64,000 nt of DNA from positions 48,148,973-48,212,972 of the forward strand of contig NC_080081.1 in NCBI RefSeq assembly GCF_949987535.1, in the 5' to 3' direction. A program made the translations under genes and the position numbers. The DNA is from Balaenoptera acutorostrata. Lineage: Eukaryota > Chordata > Mammalia > Artiodactyla > Balaenopteridae. A model generated the notes under the pieces. It saw only the letters and a program-made list of their open reading frames with translations. It was not told where the DNA came from and did no database searches. Positions 12,984-23,979 of this stretch are shown here, piece after piece (the stretch's first letter is position 1; each line of letters starts with the position of its first letter).

Positions 12984-13119
12984 CAAGCAATGAAGGAGAA
13001 TTTCAAAAAAAGAGAAGCAGAGGAAAAAGAAAAACGTGCCAGGATAGCCAAAGAATTGGCAGAGAAGGAAAGACTTGAACGCCAACAAAAGAAAAAACGC
13101 CTGTTAGAAATGAAGACTG
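12984..13119 (+). CDS. DIAPH3: DIAPH3 coding exon: basic helix between FH2 and DAD
   Basis: Internal coding exon of the formin DIAPH3 (mDia2), which nucleates and elongates unbranched actin filaments under Rho-family GTPases. Read from CAA at 12984 it gives 45 codons plus one base, beginning QAMKENFKKREAEEKEKR and ending KKKRLLEMKT. This strongly charged, Lys/Glu/Arg-rich helix is typical of the C-terminal end of mDia FH2 domains leading into the DAD. The acceptor is TTTGTAATAG at 12974-12983 and the donor is G|GTGAGT at 13119/13120. The exon ends in phase 1 and joins 47247 to make Glu. A second AG at 12986-12987 would shift the frame and is not preferred. Assignment to DIAPH3 rather than DIAPH1 or DIAPH2 rests on remembered paralogue differences (AEEKEKR, KRLLEMKT). 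Confidence 0.9.
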
Positions 13120-13904
13120 GTGAGTACTATCAAATTTGCTATTTATACTGTGTACACCAAGATTAATATGGGTTACTTTATCAGCAGTTTAATATACTTC
13201 TGTGAAAAAGGAAGACATGATCGCTTATTTGCATAGCTAAACAGTAGAGCAATTCTTTCTTTTATGGGCTTTCCCCACTTTAGTTTACTAACAAGTAGTG
13301 TTTTCATTCTGACATTGGTCATAGGTGATTTTGGTCCTCTGGTGTACTGTTGTAGTTCCATTATATTAGCAGTTCTTTGGCTACTACTTAAATAACCAAT
13401 CTGCAATAATTTATGTCAGTGAATAAATTAACTATAGGAAACTGTGGGAAATTCTTTGGGACAAGTAATCTGTTTTCTTTAACAAAATACTCTTAAGGAA
13501 GGGGAAAATATGATGGAGGGGAAACTTACTGATTAAAAGAGACTTAAAGAGACATATTGACTAATTGTAATAAATGAAACTTATATATACTCCAATCCAA
13601 ACAAATGTGGAAAAAAGTAGTCTGAAAAATTTGAATGCTTTATTTTTTCTTGTAAACATGACAACATTGTTGTGAATATGTTTTAAAGTCTCTTTTAGAG
13701 ACTCGTACTGAAATTTTATAGATGAAAAGATATTATATCTAGGATTTCAGTCAAAATAGCCTAGCATGACTGGAAAGTAGGCAGGTGTATAGATGACACA
13801 AGATTGGCTATAAATAATACTTGGTAAAGTTGGGTGATGGGTACTTGGAGGGTAGGATGTGTTCACTATACCATTTTCTCTACTTTTGTATTTTGAAATT
13901 TTCT

Positions 13905-14248
13905 GTTTTCTTTTAATTTATTTATTTTGTTTATTTATTTTTGGCTGTGTTGGGTCTTTGTTGCTGCGCACAGGCTTTCTCTAGTTGCCGCGAGCGGGGG
14001 CTACTCTTCATTGCGGTGCGGTGGCTTCTCTTGTTGCAGAGCACGGGCTCTAGGCACGCGGGCTTCAGTAGTTGTGATACATGAGCTCAGTAGTTGTGGC
14101 TCACGGGCTCTAGAGCGCAGGCTGAGTAGTTGTGGCACACTGGCTTAGTTGCTGTGCGGCATGTGGGATCTTCCTGGACCAGGGATCGAACCTGTGTCAC
14201 CTGCATTGGCAGGTGGATTCTTATCCACTGCACCACTAGGGCAGTCCC
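13905..14248 (-). mobile_element. CHR-type tRNA-derived SINE, minus strand, with target duplication
   Basis: Long-form cetartiodactyl CHR SINE. The tRNA-related head lies at the right ('ccactgcaccactagggcag' and the A/B-box region in reverse) and the TTTA-rich tail at the left. An 11-bp perfect target duplication TGAAATTTTCT flanks it at 13894-13904 and 14249-14259. The + strand frames across it are artefacts. This SINE class is the best lineage marker in the window. Confidence 0.95.
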
Positions 14249-14259
14249 TGAAATTTTCT

Positions 14260-15529
14260 TTATTAAAACGTTCTTGGAAAAAATTTAAAAGAAAAAGTAG
14301 AAAAACTACTGTTTTACAGAGAGGTATATGTATATTTTCTAAAGCTAAAAGTTACCACTGAGTTAGAAGCAAAAGAATTAAGTAAATTGTAGTTATATTT
14401 TTACCCCCTCAAAATTCTGTCTCTTCCACCTCCAAGCCACTAAGGATTGCAGAAGACTTTAATTAAAATCCATCAACTTCACTGCTCAATTACCATAGTT
14501 TACAACTCAGGGCTGCAAATTCACCTAAGGTTTCCCTGGGGTAAACCGAGATGCCTTTTTTGCCTTCTTTACTTTCACTTTTACAGACATATTTTATCTT
14601 TAATAAAGCAAGCTGAGTAGCTTAATGTATTGTACATGTTTCTTCTAGGGGAAAAAATTATCCAAGCACAATTTCTTGTTCATAGGAGTACATTTGAAAT
14701 TCAGGAAGTGTTCTCAGAAATATCTTAAAGTGTTAACAAAATGGAGATCAGGAAAACTTAGCACTGATTTTTAAAAGAAATTCTGGACACCTTTTTAAAA
14801 TAATGTATTACTGCCTAATTTACCAGACATTCTGATATTTGAACATTTGCTCATTTAGTGTTGGTTAACAAGCCATCTAGATGAGTTACTTGATGGCAGA
14901 TTGGCTGTGTACTGTTTGTGGGTTTTACCTAAGGGTCTGTCACACAGAGCCTTTTTAGCAATCAGTCTGGAAAGTTGAAACCTGACAGGAAGCAAAAATT
15001 TTAATGAAACCTCACATCCAATGTAATCTTAATAATGTTTTCATTTAAATTTCTATTTCTCCTGAAGGAAGTTTCCATTTTTAAAAATAACTAAGTTTAT
15101 TTTATTTTCCAATTTGAAAATAATATTTTCATGTTATAGAAAATCACCTAAAAAGTAGTGGATCAAAGACCATTATCCATAATCCAAAGAATCACTGTTA
15201 ATATTTTGACACATTTTTCCTTCAGTTTTAAAAGCTTGTACCTTTTAACAACGTGAGTTTAGTGTCTCACATTACCTTGCTGAACTTCCTGAATGTTTCA
15301 TGTGTTACGTAACTTGTGATTTTTAATTTGTAATTTGTAATATCTATGTCGTTGCCTCCACTGGCTATACCATGTCACATTAGTCAATGTGAGGTCATAG
15401 AACAATAGTTATTTCCAACTTTTCAGTGTGATATTTATTTATGCATAACTAATTGAAAATGTTTGTAATTATTAGAATATGGAATAGAAAAGGGTAAATA
15501 TTTTTAAGACTTTTGGTGCACGTTACCAA
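14260..15529. other. Intronic sequence without recognised feature
   Basis: Unique-looking A/T-rich sequence with no exon-like block. An old repeat may be present but none could be named by eye. Confidence 0.4.
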
Positions 15530-16480
15530 ATTGATTTCCAGAAGTATTATTCTAATTTCACCAACTTTTAACGTTTAGTTTATGAATGTATATTAGTTGA
15601 GTATTCTCATTTTTTAAGGTTTTTGTTAATTTAATAGATTAAAAAGTTGTATTTTATTATCTTCACTTGCATTTCTTTGAATATTACTGAATCTGGACAT
15701 TTTTTCAAGTGTTCATGGTGCATTTGTATATCCTCCTTGGTGAATTGTGTTGTCTTAGTCTTTTTCCTAGTTGATTTATGTGTTAGCTTATTATGCATCA
15801 ATATTTACCTTTTAAATAGATTTTCTCAATTTGGCTTTTTATTTTTATATCTTGACATGTGTTTCTTTTTATGTAATGTTTTATTATAATCTTTGTTTTT
15901 GTGATTTTTTTTCTATCATCTTTAGGTTTAGAAAATCATCCCTTCAGCAATTTCATATTCTGCTTCAATCTTTTTTTAGTTTAAGTTATTCATAATACAA
16001 TTCTGCTCCATTTATTTGTAATTCTTTCTTAGTCATTCATATATTTGATGTATAATTTTTAATATACTAGGGTCTGTTTCTGAATTCTATCAAAACTGTT
16101 CTAAAATTTGACGATCAATTATGGCTAATAGCTGGTTTATGTTGTTTTCAGATAGGTAATTTTATGTTGAGGTTGTTACTTTTCTATTCTCAATTATTAA
16201 AATAAATTTGAATACTTTTGATTTTTCAAATAAATTTAAGGAAAGTTTTCTATTACATCTTTGGTAAATTGGAGCTCATCTTATTCGACCTATTGGATTA
16301 TTTTATGAAATTTTTCTATACTATCTCTTCCCAAACGTGGTCTGGAAATTACCGTAGATGGGTTTCAAATAAATGTAAGGATCTCACTTGATGGGAGCTC
16401 CCAAAGCCTTTATATGCTGAGGTCCATATGTACCACACATTTTGACATTTTCCGGGAGAGTATTCTTCAAAGGATAGTCT
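15530..16480 (-). mobile_element. Old L1 (L1M) fragment, minus strand
   Basis: The T-rich + strand carries the antisense L1 order, for example 'cttgcatttctttgaatatt' and 'tcaagtgttcatggtgcatt' around 15660-15740, as in the younger L1 copies at 8640-8700. Strongly diverged. The + strand frame at 15647-15889 is an antisense shadow. Confidence 0.6.
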
Positions 16481-19200
16481 GGCTAACATTGATTTATATA
16501 AACAATATTAAATAAATAATTTAATACTATATATTATGTGAATATTTTAATAGATTTAATCAATCATTTGATAAAAGATCATACAGCATTTGATACAATA
16601 GAAAGCTATGATGCAGTTCTTTTGAAAATTTTGGAAATCAACTTTGAATTATTTTCCTGTAGACTGTAGAATTTTAAAGAATTTAGGGCTATATCCCAAA
16701 TTTCATAGCACCTAAATATATAATTTTCTCACCAAAGTAAAAGACCTCTTCTAAAATCCCAGTAAATGATGATTATTCTGAATGGTCTTTAATTTTCCTT
16801 TAACCATAACATGATTATTAGCATAGAAAAACAAAATATTCAGTCTCAGTATTAATGTAGTTGTTATAGCCAAGTAAGTCATATAAGAATCAAATATATT
16901 ATTACTTATATGTTGATACCTTTTTTCATATTTAAAAATAGTACTGTTTTAAAAATAGTACAAATATGAAGTCACCTTTTTCTTTCCATATTAGATGTAG
17001 AACATGCTTTTTGTCAATACATTGTATTATCATGAAAAATATAATTTCTGTGGTCTTCCATTATTATTTTATTGGTATAGAAAAAATTAATAGCTAGGCC
17101 ACTTTTGTTTCTTTTATTCATCAACAGTTTTTTTTTTCCTATATGCTGTGATTGCAGTGATAAATAAGGATAAATAAGATTTCTGCTGTGATGAAGTTTA
17201 AAATTATAATGAGTGAATCAGACAACCACATATGTAAGATAATTTCAGATTATAAAAAGCTATGAGAAGTAAAGTAAGACAGGATAATGAGATGAAAATA
17301 GAGACTGGCTGTGTTGGTGTGTGCTGGAGATGAAATTTGGTCTTCAGAACTAAAGAGAATATTAATGTATATCAAACTTATTCATTTAAAATATTGGTTA
17401 TAAAACTCCTTATAAACTGATAGGATAACCAGGCTCATGTATATTTACTATGCTATATATGCTAATAGTGTGAAGTTTTTAAACATCTTATTGTGAGGAT
17501 CAGCTAAAACTTTATATTATTTTTCTTTCTGGGTGTTATATTTTCATACAGAATATAGTATTGCTCTAATCTTTGTAGAAGTTGTTGCCCTGGCTTTCTT
17601 CAAAAGAATGTAGAAGGGCAAATTGTTGAATTTATAGTAGTGTTTTGTCACCTCTCTGGACCAGGAACTTCTTGTTTTTTCTTATTTCTCTATGTAGAAC
17701 ACATACCCCTGAATGATAGAGAAGGAGAAAAATCTTCACATAACCCTACCCTAAACCCACAGGAAGCTTCCTTCCATATATTTTCATGACTTTAGCATTT
17801 TCACCATACAAATAAGAACTGTGTTTTTTCACAGATGTACAAATTCTTGTACCATCACCCGAGGCAGTAGAGTAAATTCAATCCCTGCTCTTTCTTATCC
17901 ATCATAAATCACTACTTGCCCTTGGCAAGACAGCAAGCAACTATTTTCAAGTCTACTATTTATTATCACTATCATTTCAGAATGTTTTTTTTGTTAGTAG
18001 AATGAAAATAAACATGGGTTAGTGGGATGTTTCCCTAAGAAGAAAAATGAAGCATTAAAAATCCTTTTGAGCAGCAAAACTAAGAAGCACAGCATCTTGT
18101 ATTATGTAATGGCATTAAAAGGTCATTTGTCTCATTTTTGTTTTCTTTAAAAATGATGAGCCTGGAGGTCTCTTAAATATTCACATATGCAGTTGTAGAT
18201 ATTTCTGTTGAATGATTTGGTATTACATTAAACAAACAAGCAAATTACATTTTCATGATGTCCTTGTTTAATTGGTTGAATTTTGAATACATTCTCTGAG
18301 GTTGATGTTTAAATTTGAATTATTTTTATTTAGAAGATACTGAAAGTATTAAATATCTGATGTAGAAATTAGTAAGTATAGACAGTGAAATTTATTTAAA
18401 GTGCGTAGCTATCCTTATGTGTGATCATTTCTAGTAAAACAGATAGTGATTTTATGTGATTATGTACAACTTTTTCAAAGCTGCACTTCTGTTTCTTAAT
18501 CATGGAAATGAATAGGGCGTTTGATAATAGAATTCAAATATTATGCTTTAAGACTTCCTGAGTATGTAAGTTGATTCACTTAATTTTTAAATAGCACATC
18601 AGAATGGTCTTGAAATGGTCCCAATGTTGTATAATTATGTTTTGTGAAGGAGGTAAATAAGAGCTTATTTAATGGAGCAATAAAAACTATATGAGCAGCT
18701 TCTATATTTTAGTCTTTAGATTACAATTTATTATTTATTAGACTTAAATATCTCATTTGGTACAACTTCAGTCTATTAAATAAAGAGATAATTAGCTTTT
18801 AGAAATCTGTTGTTTACCCACATGGCCAAAACTGCTCCTTTGTTTTCTATTCTGCAATTTAGAATAACTAAGCAATTAGGCCTCCATTTTAGAGGAAATA
18901 CATATTACAGAAATACTACTTGGGAATGTCTCTGCCAGTCTCAAAGTTATGCAATTAATGTGTGTATTTGCTTTCAAAGGCTTGACAATTACCCTGTCCT
19001 CTACATATATCATAAAACTTAGATTATTTTCCATAATTGCATATATTCTAGTTTTATAGAGTAGTGCTTTCAGTTTTTTAGCATCTTTTGGCCATCTATG
19101 CATATAAAACAGTAGTTTTAATTATTTCTCTACTTAGAAGAATAAATAAATTAGATTGCATTGGCCTTGATTATTTCCCTTTTCTTACCTTCATCTTTTA
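16481..19200. other. 2.7 kb of intron without recognised feature
   Basis: A/T-rich, no clear repeat and no exon. It contains two 14-bp direct copies of TTTAAAAATAGTAC at 16931-16944 and 16948-16961. Confidence 0.4.
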
Positions 19201-19203
19201 AGG

Positions 19204-19285
19204 AATAATAATAATTATTATTATAATAATAATAAAAGCAACAACACCCACTACTACTACTATCATTACCACTACCACCACCATT
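19204..19285. repeat. Compound triplet microsatellite (AAT/ATT then ACT/ACC)
   Basis: Mixed AAT and ATT triplets (19204-19236) followed by ACT and ACC triplets (19249-19285). It sits directly beside a MIR 3' end, so it probably grew from that tail. Confidence 0.85.
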
Positions 19286-19287
19286 TT

Positions 19288-19460
19288 ATGTGTCACATAT
19301 TATTTGCCAGGCTCTGTATGTGTTCATTATTGTATGTAATAGTTGCAGTGATCTTAGAAGACTACTTTTATCAAAGAGTCAGTTAATTCCTTTTGTACAT
19401 GGTCACAGTTTTAGCAAGCAGTGAAGCCAAGACTCATGTTTTCTGACCAGAGGTCATGTT
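19288..19460 (-). mobile_element. MIR SINE, minus strand
   Basis: Degenerate reverse MIR: 'tttgccaggctctgtatgtg' then the central block to 'agtgaagccaagactcatg'. Ancient mammalian tRNA-derived SINE. Confidence 0.6.
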
Positions 19461-19472
19461 TTTATTTTTAGT

Positions 19473-19845
19473 TCTTTAAATTTTTTTAATTGAACTATGG
19501 TTGATTTACAATATTGTGTTATTTCAGGTGTACAGCTTTAGATTCTTTTTCATGATAGGTTAATACAAGATATTGAATATAGTTCCCTGTGCTATACAGT
19601 AAATCCTTATTATTTATCTATTTTATATATAGTGGTGTGTAGCTGTTAGTTCCATAATCCTAATTTATCCCTCCCCCTCTCCTTTCCCCTGTGGTAACGA
19701 TAAGTTTGTTTTCTATGTCTGTGAGTTTGTTTCTGTTTTGTAAATAAGTTGATTTATATTATTTTTTTAGATTTCATCTCTAAGTGATATATTTGTCTCT
19801 CTCCATCTGACTTACTTCACTTAATATGATAGTCCCAGAAGTCAT
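19473..19845 (-). mobile_element. L1 3' UTR fragment, minus strand
   Basis: Antisense L1 3' end ('ttgatttacaatattgtgtt', 'tcaggtgtacagc') followed by the 3' UTR to 'gtctctctccatctgactta'. Diverged from the neighbouring copies at 20205 and 62200. Confidence 0.8.
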
Positions 19846-20204
19846 ATTTTTAACTATTGTGCTGTTATTCCTTTACCACTGATGACTTAACCATAATGCA
19901 GAAAAAAGGGACCAAAACAATTTTAGTAATTGGTGACTGGCACTAGACTATACCTATGTATTGTATACCTTTGTTGAGAATTGTCTTTCCTGAAAACCTG
20001 TGAGAGGGACAACTATCTCTTTAGTGCCATATCAATGATTTTAAACTAGATAGCCTCTTCCTTTGTCTTGGGAAGTTTTGAGAGAATTGCCAAATTAGGA
20101 ATGTTTCCCAAATGCTTCAGATTCTACTTTGATTCTTCTGCTTATCCAAAGATTTGTATATCCCAATGCCTAGAACTAGCACCTCCCTGCCCCACTTTTT
20201 CTTT

Positions 20205-20590
20205 TTAATTTTTTTATTGAAGTATACTTGATTTACAAGAGGTTTAATTTTTACTTATTTTTATTTTATATTGGAGTATAGTTGATTTACAATGTTGTGT
20301 TAGTTTCAGGTGTACAGCAAGGTGATTCAGTTATACATATACATATATCCATTATTTTTCAGATTCTTTTCCCATATAGGTTATTACAGAATATTGACTA
20401 GAGCTCCCTGTGCCATACAGTAGGTCCTTGTTGATTATCTATTTTATACATGGTAGTGTGTATATATTAGTCCCAAACTCCTAATTTATCCCTCCCCCCA
20501 CCCCACATTTCCCCTTTGGTAACCATAGTTTGTTTTTGAAGTCTGTGAGTCTGTTTCGATTTTGTAAATAAGTTCATTTGTATCATTTTT
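20205..20590 (-). mobile_element. L1 3' UTR fragment, minus strand
   Basis: Another L1 3' end with the 'ggagtatagttgatttacaa' landmark. It is directly followed by a second L1 3' end at about 20595, in the same orientation. Confidence 0.85.
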
Positions 20591-20594
20591 TTTG

Positions 20595-21405
20595 AATTTT
20601 ATTTTATTTATTTTTTTACATAGTAGGTTCTTATTAGTTATCTATTATATACATATTAGTGTGTATATGACAATCCCAATCTCCCAATTTATCCCCCCAC
20701 CCTCACCCCACTTTCCCCCCTTTGCATCTATACATTTGTTCTCTATATCTTTGGCTCTATTTCTGCCTTGCAAACTGGTTCATCTGTACCATTTTTCTAG
20801 ATTCCACATATATGTGTTAATATAAGATATTTGTTTTTCTCTTTCTGAGTTACTTCACTCTGTATGACAGTCTCTAGGTCCATCCACGTCTCTGCAAATG
20901 ACCCAATTTCGTTCCTTTTTATGGCTGAGTAATATTCCATTGTATATATGTACCACATCTTCTTTATCCATTCATCTGTCAATGGGCATTTAGGTTGCTT
21001 CCATGACCTGGCAATTGTAAATAGTGCTGCAGTGAACATTGGGGCACATGTGTCTTTTTGAATTATGGTTTTCTCTGGGTACATGCCCAGTAGTGGGATT
21101 GCTGGGTCATATGGTAATTCTATTTTTAGCTTTTTAAAGAACCTCCATACTGTCCTCCATAGTGGCTGTATCAATTTACATTCTCACCAACAGTGCAAGA
21201 GGGTTCCCTTTTCTCCAAACCCTCTCCAGCATTTGTTGTTTGTAGATTTTCTGATGATGCCCATTCTGACCAGTATGAGGTGATACCTCATTATAGTTTT
21301 GATTTGCATTTCTCTAGTAATTAGTGATGTTGAGCATCTTTTCATACGCCTCTTAGCCATCTGTATGTCTTCTTTGGAGAAATGTCTATTTAGGTCTTCT
21401 GCCCC
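20595..21405 (-). mobile_element. L1 3' end with intact ORF2 C-terminus, minus strand
   Basis: 3' UTR at 20595-20796, then ORF2 C-terminus on the minus strand at 20797-21174, open to its natural stop and ending LILTHICGI, with the family blocks [10 protein letters not shown] and KMWYIYTMEYYSAIK. Homology stops near 21405, so it is severely 5'-truncated. A 9-bp CCCTGCCCC occurs at 20185-20193 and 21407-21415 and may be a target duplication enclosing both L1 pieces. Confidence 0.9.
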
Positions 21406-21415
21406 ACCCTGCCCC

Positions 21416-22740
21416 TCTTGAAGGATGGATTTTTCAATAGTCTAAATAGTTCTGGGCCCAGAGCTCAACATCTCTGAAAGGGGTGAAAATGTCTTCAGTA
21501 TTTTCACTGTTTGACCCAGGTTAGAAGTTAAGGACCCAGGGAACTTGCAGTATAGTATTTTTGAAAGGGCACAAACACCTTAGTGTGCTTTACTGGAGCA
21601 CAAATGCCCTGAGACACCCCATCTCCACCCCCATCTCTACCATGTGACATTTTTTTTTTCTGATGGTATTAAGAGACTGAGACCCCATGAATAGTATCAA
21701 GGGGTGTCTGTTGGGAGACTTTTCCTAGAGAGTCTCACTAATAGTTATACAGGTTTTCATTTGTGTGCAGGAGTCTCTCACTGGAAAACACAGCTTCAAT
21801 TTGTGGAAACTCATTTAGAGAATAGCTTTTGTGTGCACTCATAGATGGCTTCTCTGTGTAGATGTGCAAGGCTCACATACCATTTTGTCTCCTTCCAAAA
21901 TGCCCCAGAGAAGAGAAATTAGGAGAGGAGGCTCTCAGACTTCTCCAGCACAACATATCTTGAAACCTTGATTCTTTTTTTTTTTTTTTTTTACTTTGAG
22001 TTATGTGTGTAGTTCTTTGTTAAACATCATTATGGTACATCCTCACACTGATTGGTTTACTGCTCATCCAGTATTTAAAAACCATTTTCATTGCCCTTCT
22101 TATGAATATTATATAATATTAACTACATGCCAAGTAGAAAATAGACTCCAATTTTTGTTGTTTAGGTTTGTTTTGGAGTGAGAGATTAAATGCCAATCAT
22201 CGGGGGAAAATCATTTAAATCTTTATTGTATAGCACAGATTTCTTTTATGAATTTTACCAAAGAAATCTTTATATTAACATCACTTATTCATAAATTTTT
22301 TTATTACTAAGGCCAGATTCACCCTATTTATATTCTAGGAAGAAATCATATCAATCAGTACTTTTGATCTTATTACAATATGGAGATGCTATAACTTTGA
22401 TAACATCAGTTACACTTATTGTAGTGTAATTGAGGACTCAATCACAGTAGCATCTTCTTTGTGTAGAACACTGAGTACTCCTTAGATAACTGTCTCCCTA
22501 ATCAGTAGTTATTTACACAGTGTACACTTTCCAAGCCAGTGGATTGTTGTCACCATGAGCCCTTCCAAGTCAGATTGTCAGTTCTGAGTGGAATTATTAT
22601 TTGTATTTGATGGGAAGTTGTTCTCTTCAATTTCAGAGATAGACATTGAATGTTGTCTTATTTCAGGCATAATCACAAATCTCTTTGTCTTTTAACAGAC
22701 TTATCTTGTTTCTGTAATCTAATGTATTCCCTTTAAACAT
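21416..22740. other. Intronic sequence with an 18-T tract
   Basis: Moderately G/C-balanced sequence at 21416-21960, possibly an old unrecognised repeat. A pure T18 tract at 21975-21992 suggests a minus-strand poly(A) insertion, but no source to its right was recognised. The rest is unique intron. Confidence 0.4.
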
Positions 22741-22799
22741 TTTGTAAACACACACACACATACCAGGGATGGTATAAATTTCACCGTTTTTCCAACTGT

Positions 22800-22847
22800 T
22801 ATATATATGTATATATGTGTATGTATGTGTGTGTTTGTGGGTATATA

Positions 22848-22878
<31 letters not shown>
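22800..22878. repeat. (TA)/(TG)n microsatellite
   Basis: Mixed TA and TG repeats resolving into a TG run at 22851-22877. A short CA run lies nearby at 22749-22761. The short frames on both strands here are repeat artefacts. Confidence 0.9.
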
Positions 22879-22879
<1 letters not shown>

Positions 22880-22899
22880 CTAGTCAAAAAAACTATAGC

Positions 22900-23554
22900 A
22901 ACCAATCAGACAAAATTGCAACCAAAACAGAATTGCTTAGGTCCTTCAAGCAGTTAAATATGTCTACATCCCCTTTTATAAGTCAAAAATGCAGGATGCT
23001 CTGAAAACCAAAATTTTTAAAGTAACTTTAGTGTCCAAACTGATTTGATGCCAAATCTGACCTGAACTGATAAGAGGTTCCATCAAATGTGAATATTCAT
23101 GCTGCAGAAATAATAAAATTTTTAATTAGAGGATGCTGCCCTAAGTTGCTCTGGTGTGTTATGATTTTACAGCGTATACTCCTTTTTGACCTTTCTACAG
23201 TCTGAAAAACTTCAATTCTGAAATATCTGACTGAAAAGGTTACAGATAAGAGACCATGAACTTGAAATTCTCAGTGACTGTCCTCTGTCTTTGTTGAACT
23301 GGTTATACTATCCAGTGTACCTCTGGCTTAGTTATTCCTACTTCTCTGAATTTATTTCTGATGTTCTCTCTGCCATAAATACCTTTTCTCTAATTCTTAA
23401 CTGACTGAATCTAACAAAATGTGATTTAACAATTCTTGCATTCTCCAAAAAGTCTTCTCCTAATATTTGCTCTTGATAATAGTCTATTTTTTATAAACCA
23501 TTATAGTCTTGCCATATAAATTATGTATAGAATATTTGGTTATCCTCATTTTAT
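22900..23554. other. Intronic sequence without recognised feature
   Basis: No repeat, splice-bounded frame or RNA gene identified. Confidence 0.4.
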
Positions 23555-23680
23555 TTGCTTTAGTCTTGTGCTTCTAATAGATTGTGCATTTTTCAAGAAT
23601 ATGGCCTTATGCGTTCTTCTCGTAGGACCTAGCACACTGTGTGCACATAGTAAATACCATGGAAGGCACTCAGAAGATTT
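23555..23680 (+). mobile_element. L2 LINE 3' end fragment
   Basis: Contains the L2 terminal phrase near 'ggacctagcacactgtgtgc' and 'acatagtaaataccat'. Short and diverged. Confidence 0.55.
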
Positions 23681-23775
23681 GCCAAACAAATGATACATAT
23701 TTAAGTGGCTGAAAGACATCTCTTCCATTTTGTGTTCAGTTGAGCATATTGTTATTTATATGTAAAGTAAAAATG

Positions 23776-23979
23776 TAGGTCAAACTACAGCCCTTGAGCC
23801 AAATCAGCCTGCACCTCTTTTTGTAAATAAAGTTTTGTTGGAAAATAGACACACTCATTTCTTTACATATTGTCTGTGGCTGCCTTTTTGCTACAAGTGC
23901 AGAGTTGAGTAATTGGGACACAGACCATTTGTCCCATATTTGCTATCTGGTCCTTTACAGAAAAAGTTTGCCAACTCCT
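23776..23979 (-). mobile_element. hAT-type nonautonomous DNA transposon relic (second copy)
   Basis: Reverse orientation of the element at 2167-2348: 'gtcaaactacagcccttgag', 'ataaagttttgttgg', then 'tggtcctttacagaaaaagt'. It retains more of the left end than the first copy. No clear target duplication. Confidence 0.75.

Noticed and set aside
12986..12989. Alternative acceptor after CAAG at 12987
   Set aside because: It would start the exon in a different phase than the upstream TAG acceptor; the QAM start fits formin sequence better.
13927..14361. Two consecutive + strand frames
   Set aside because: Antisense reading of a CHR SINE with a clear target duplication.
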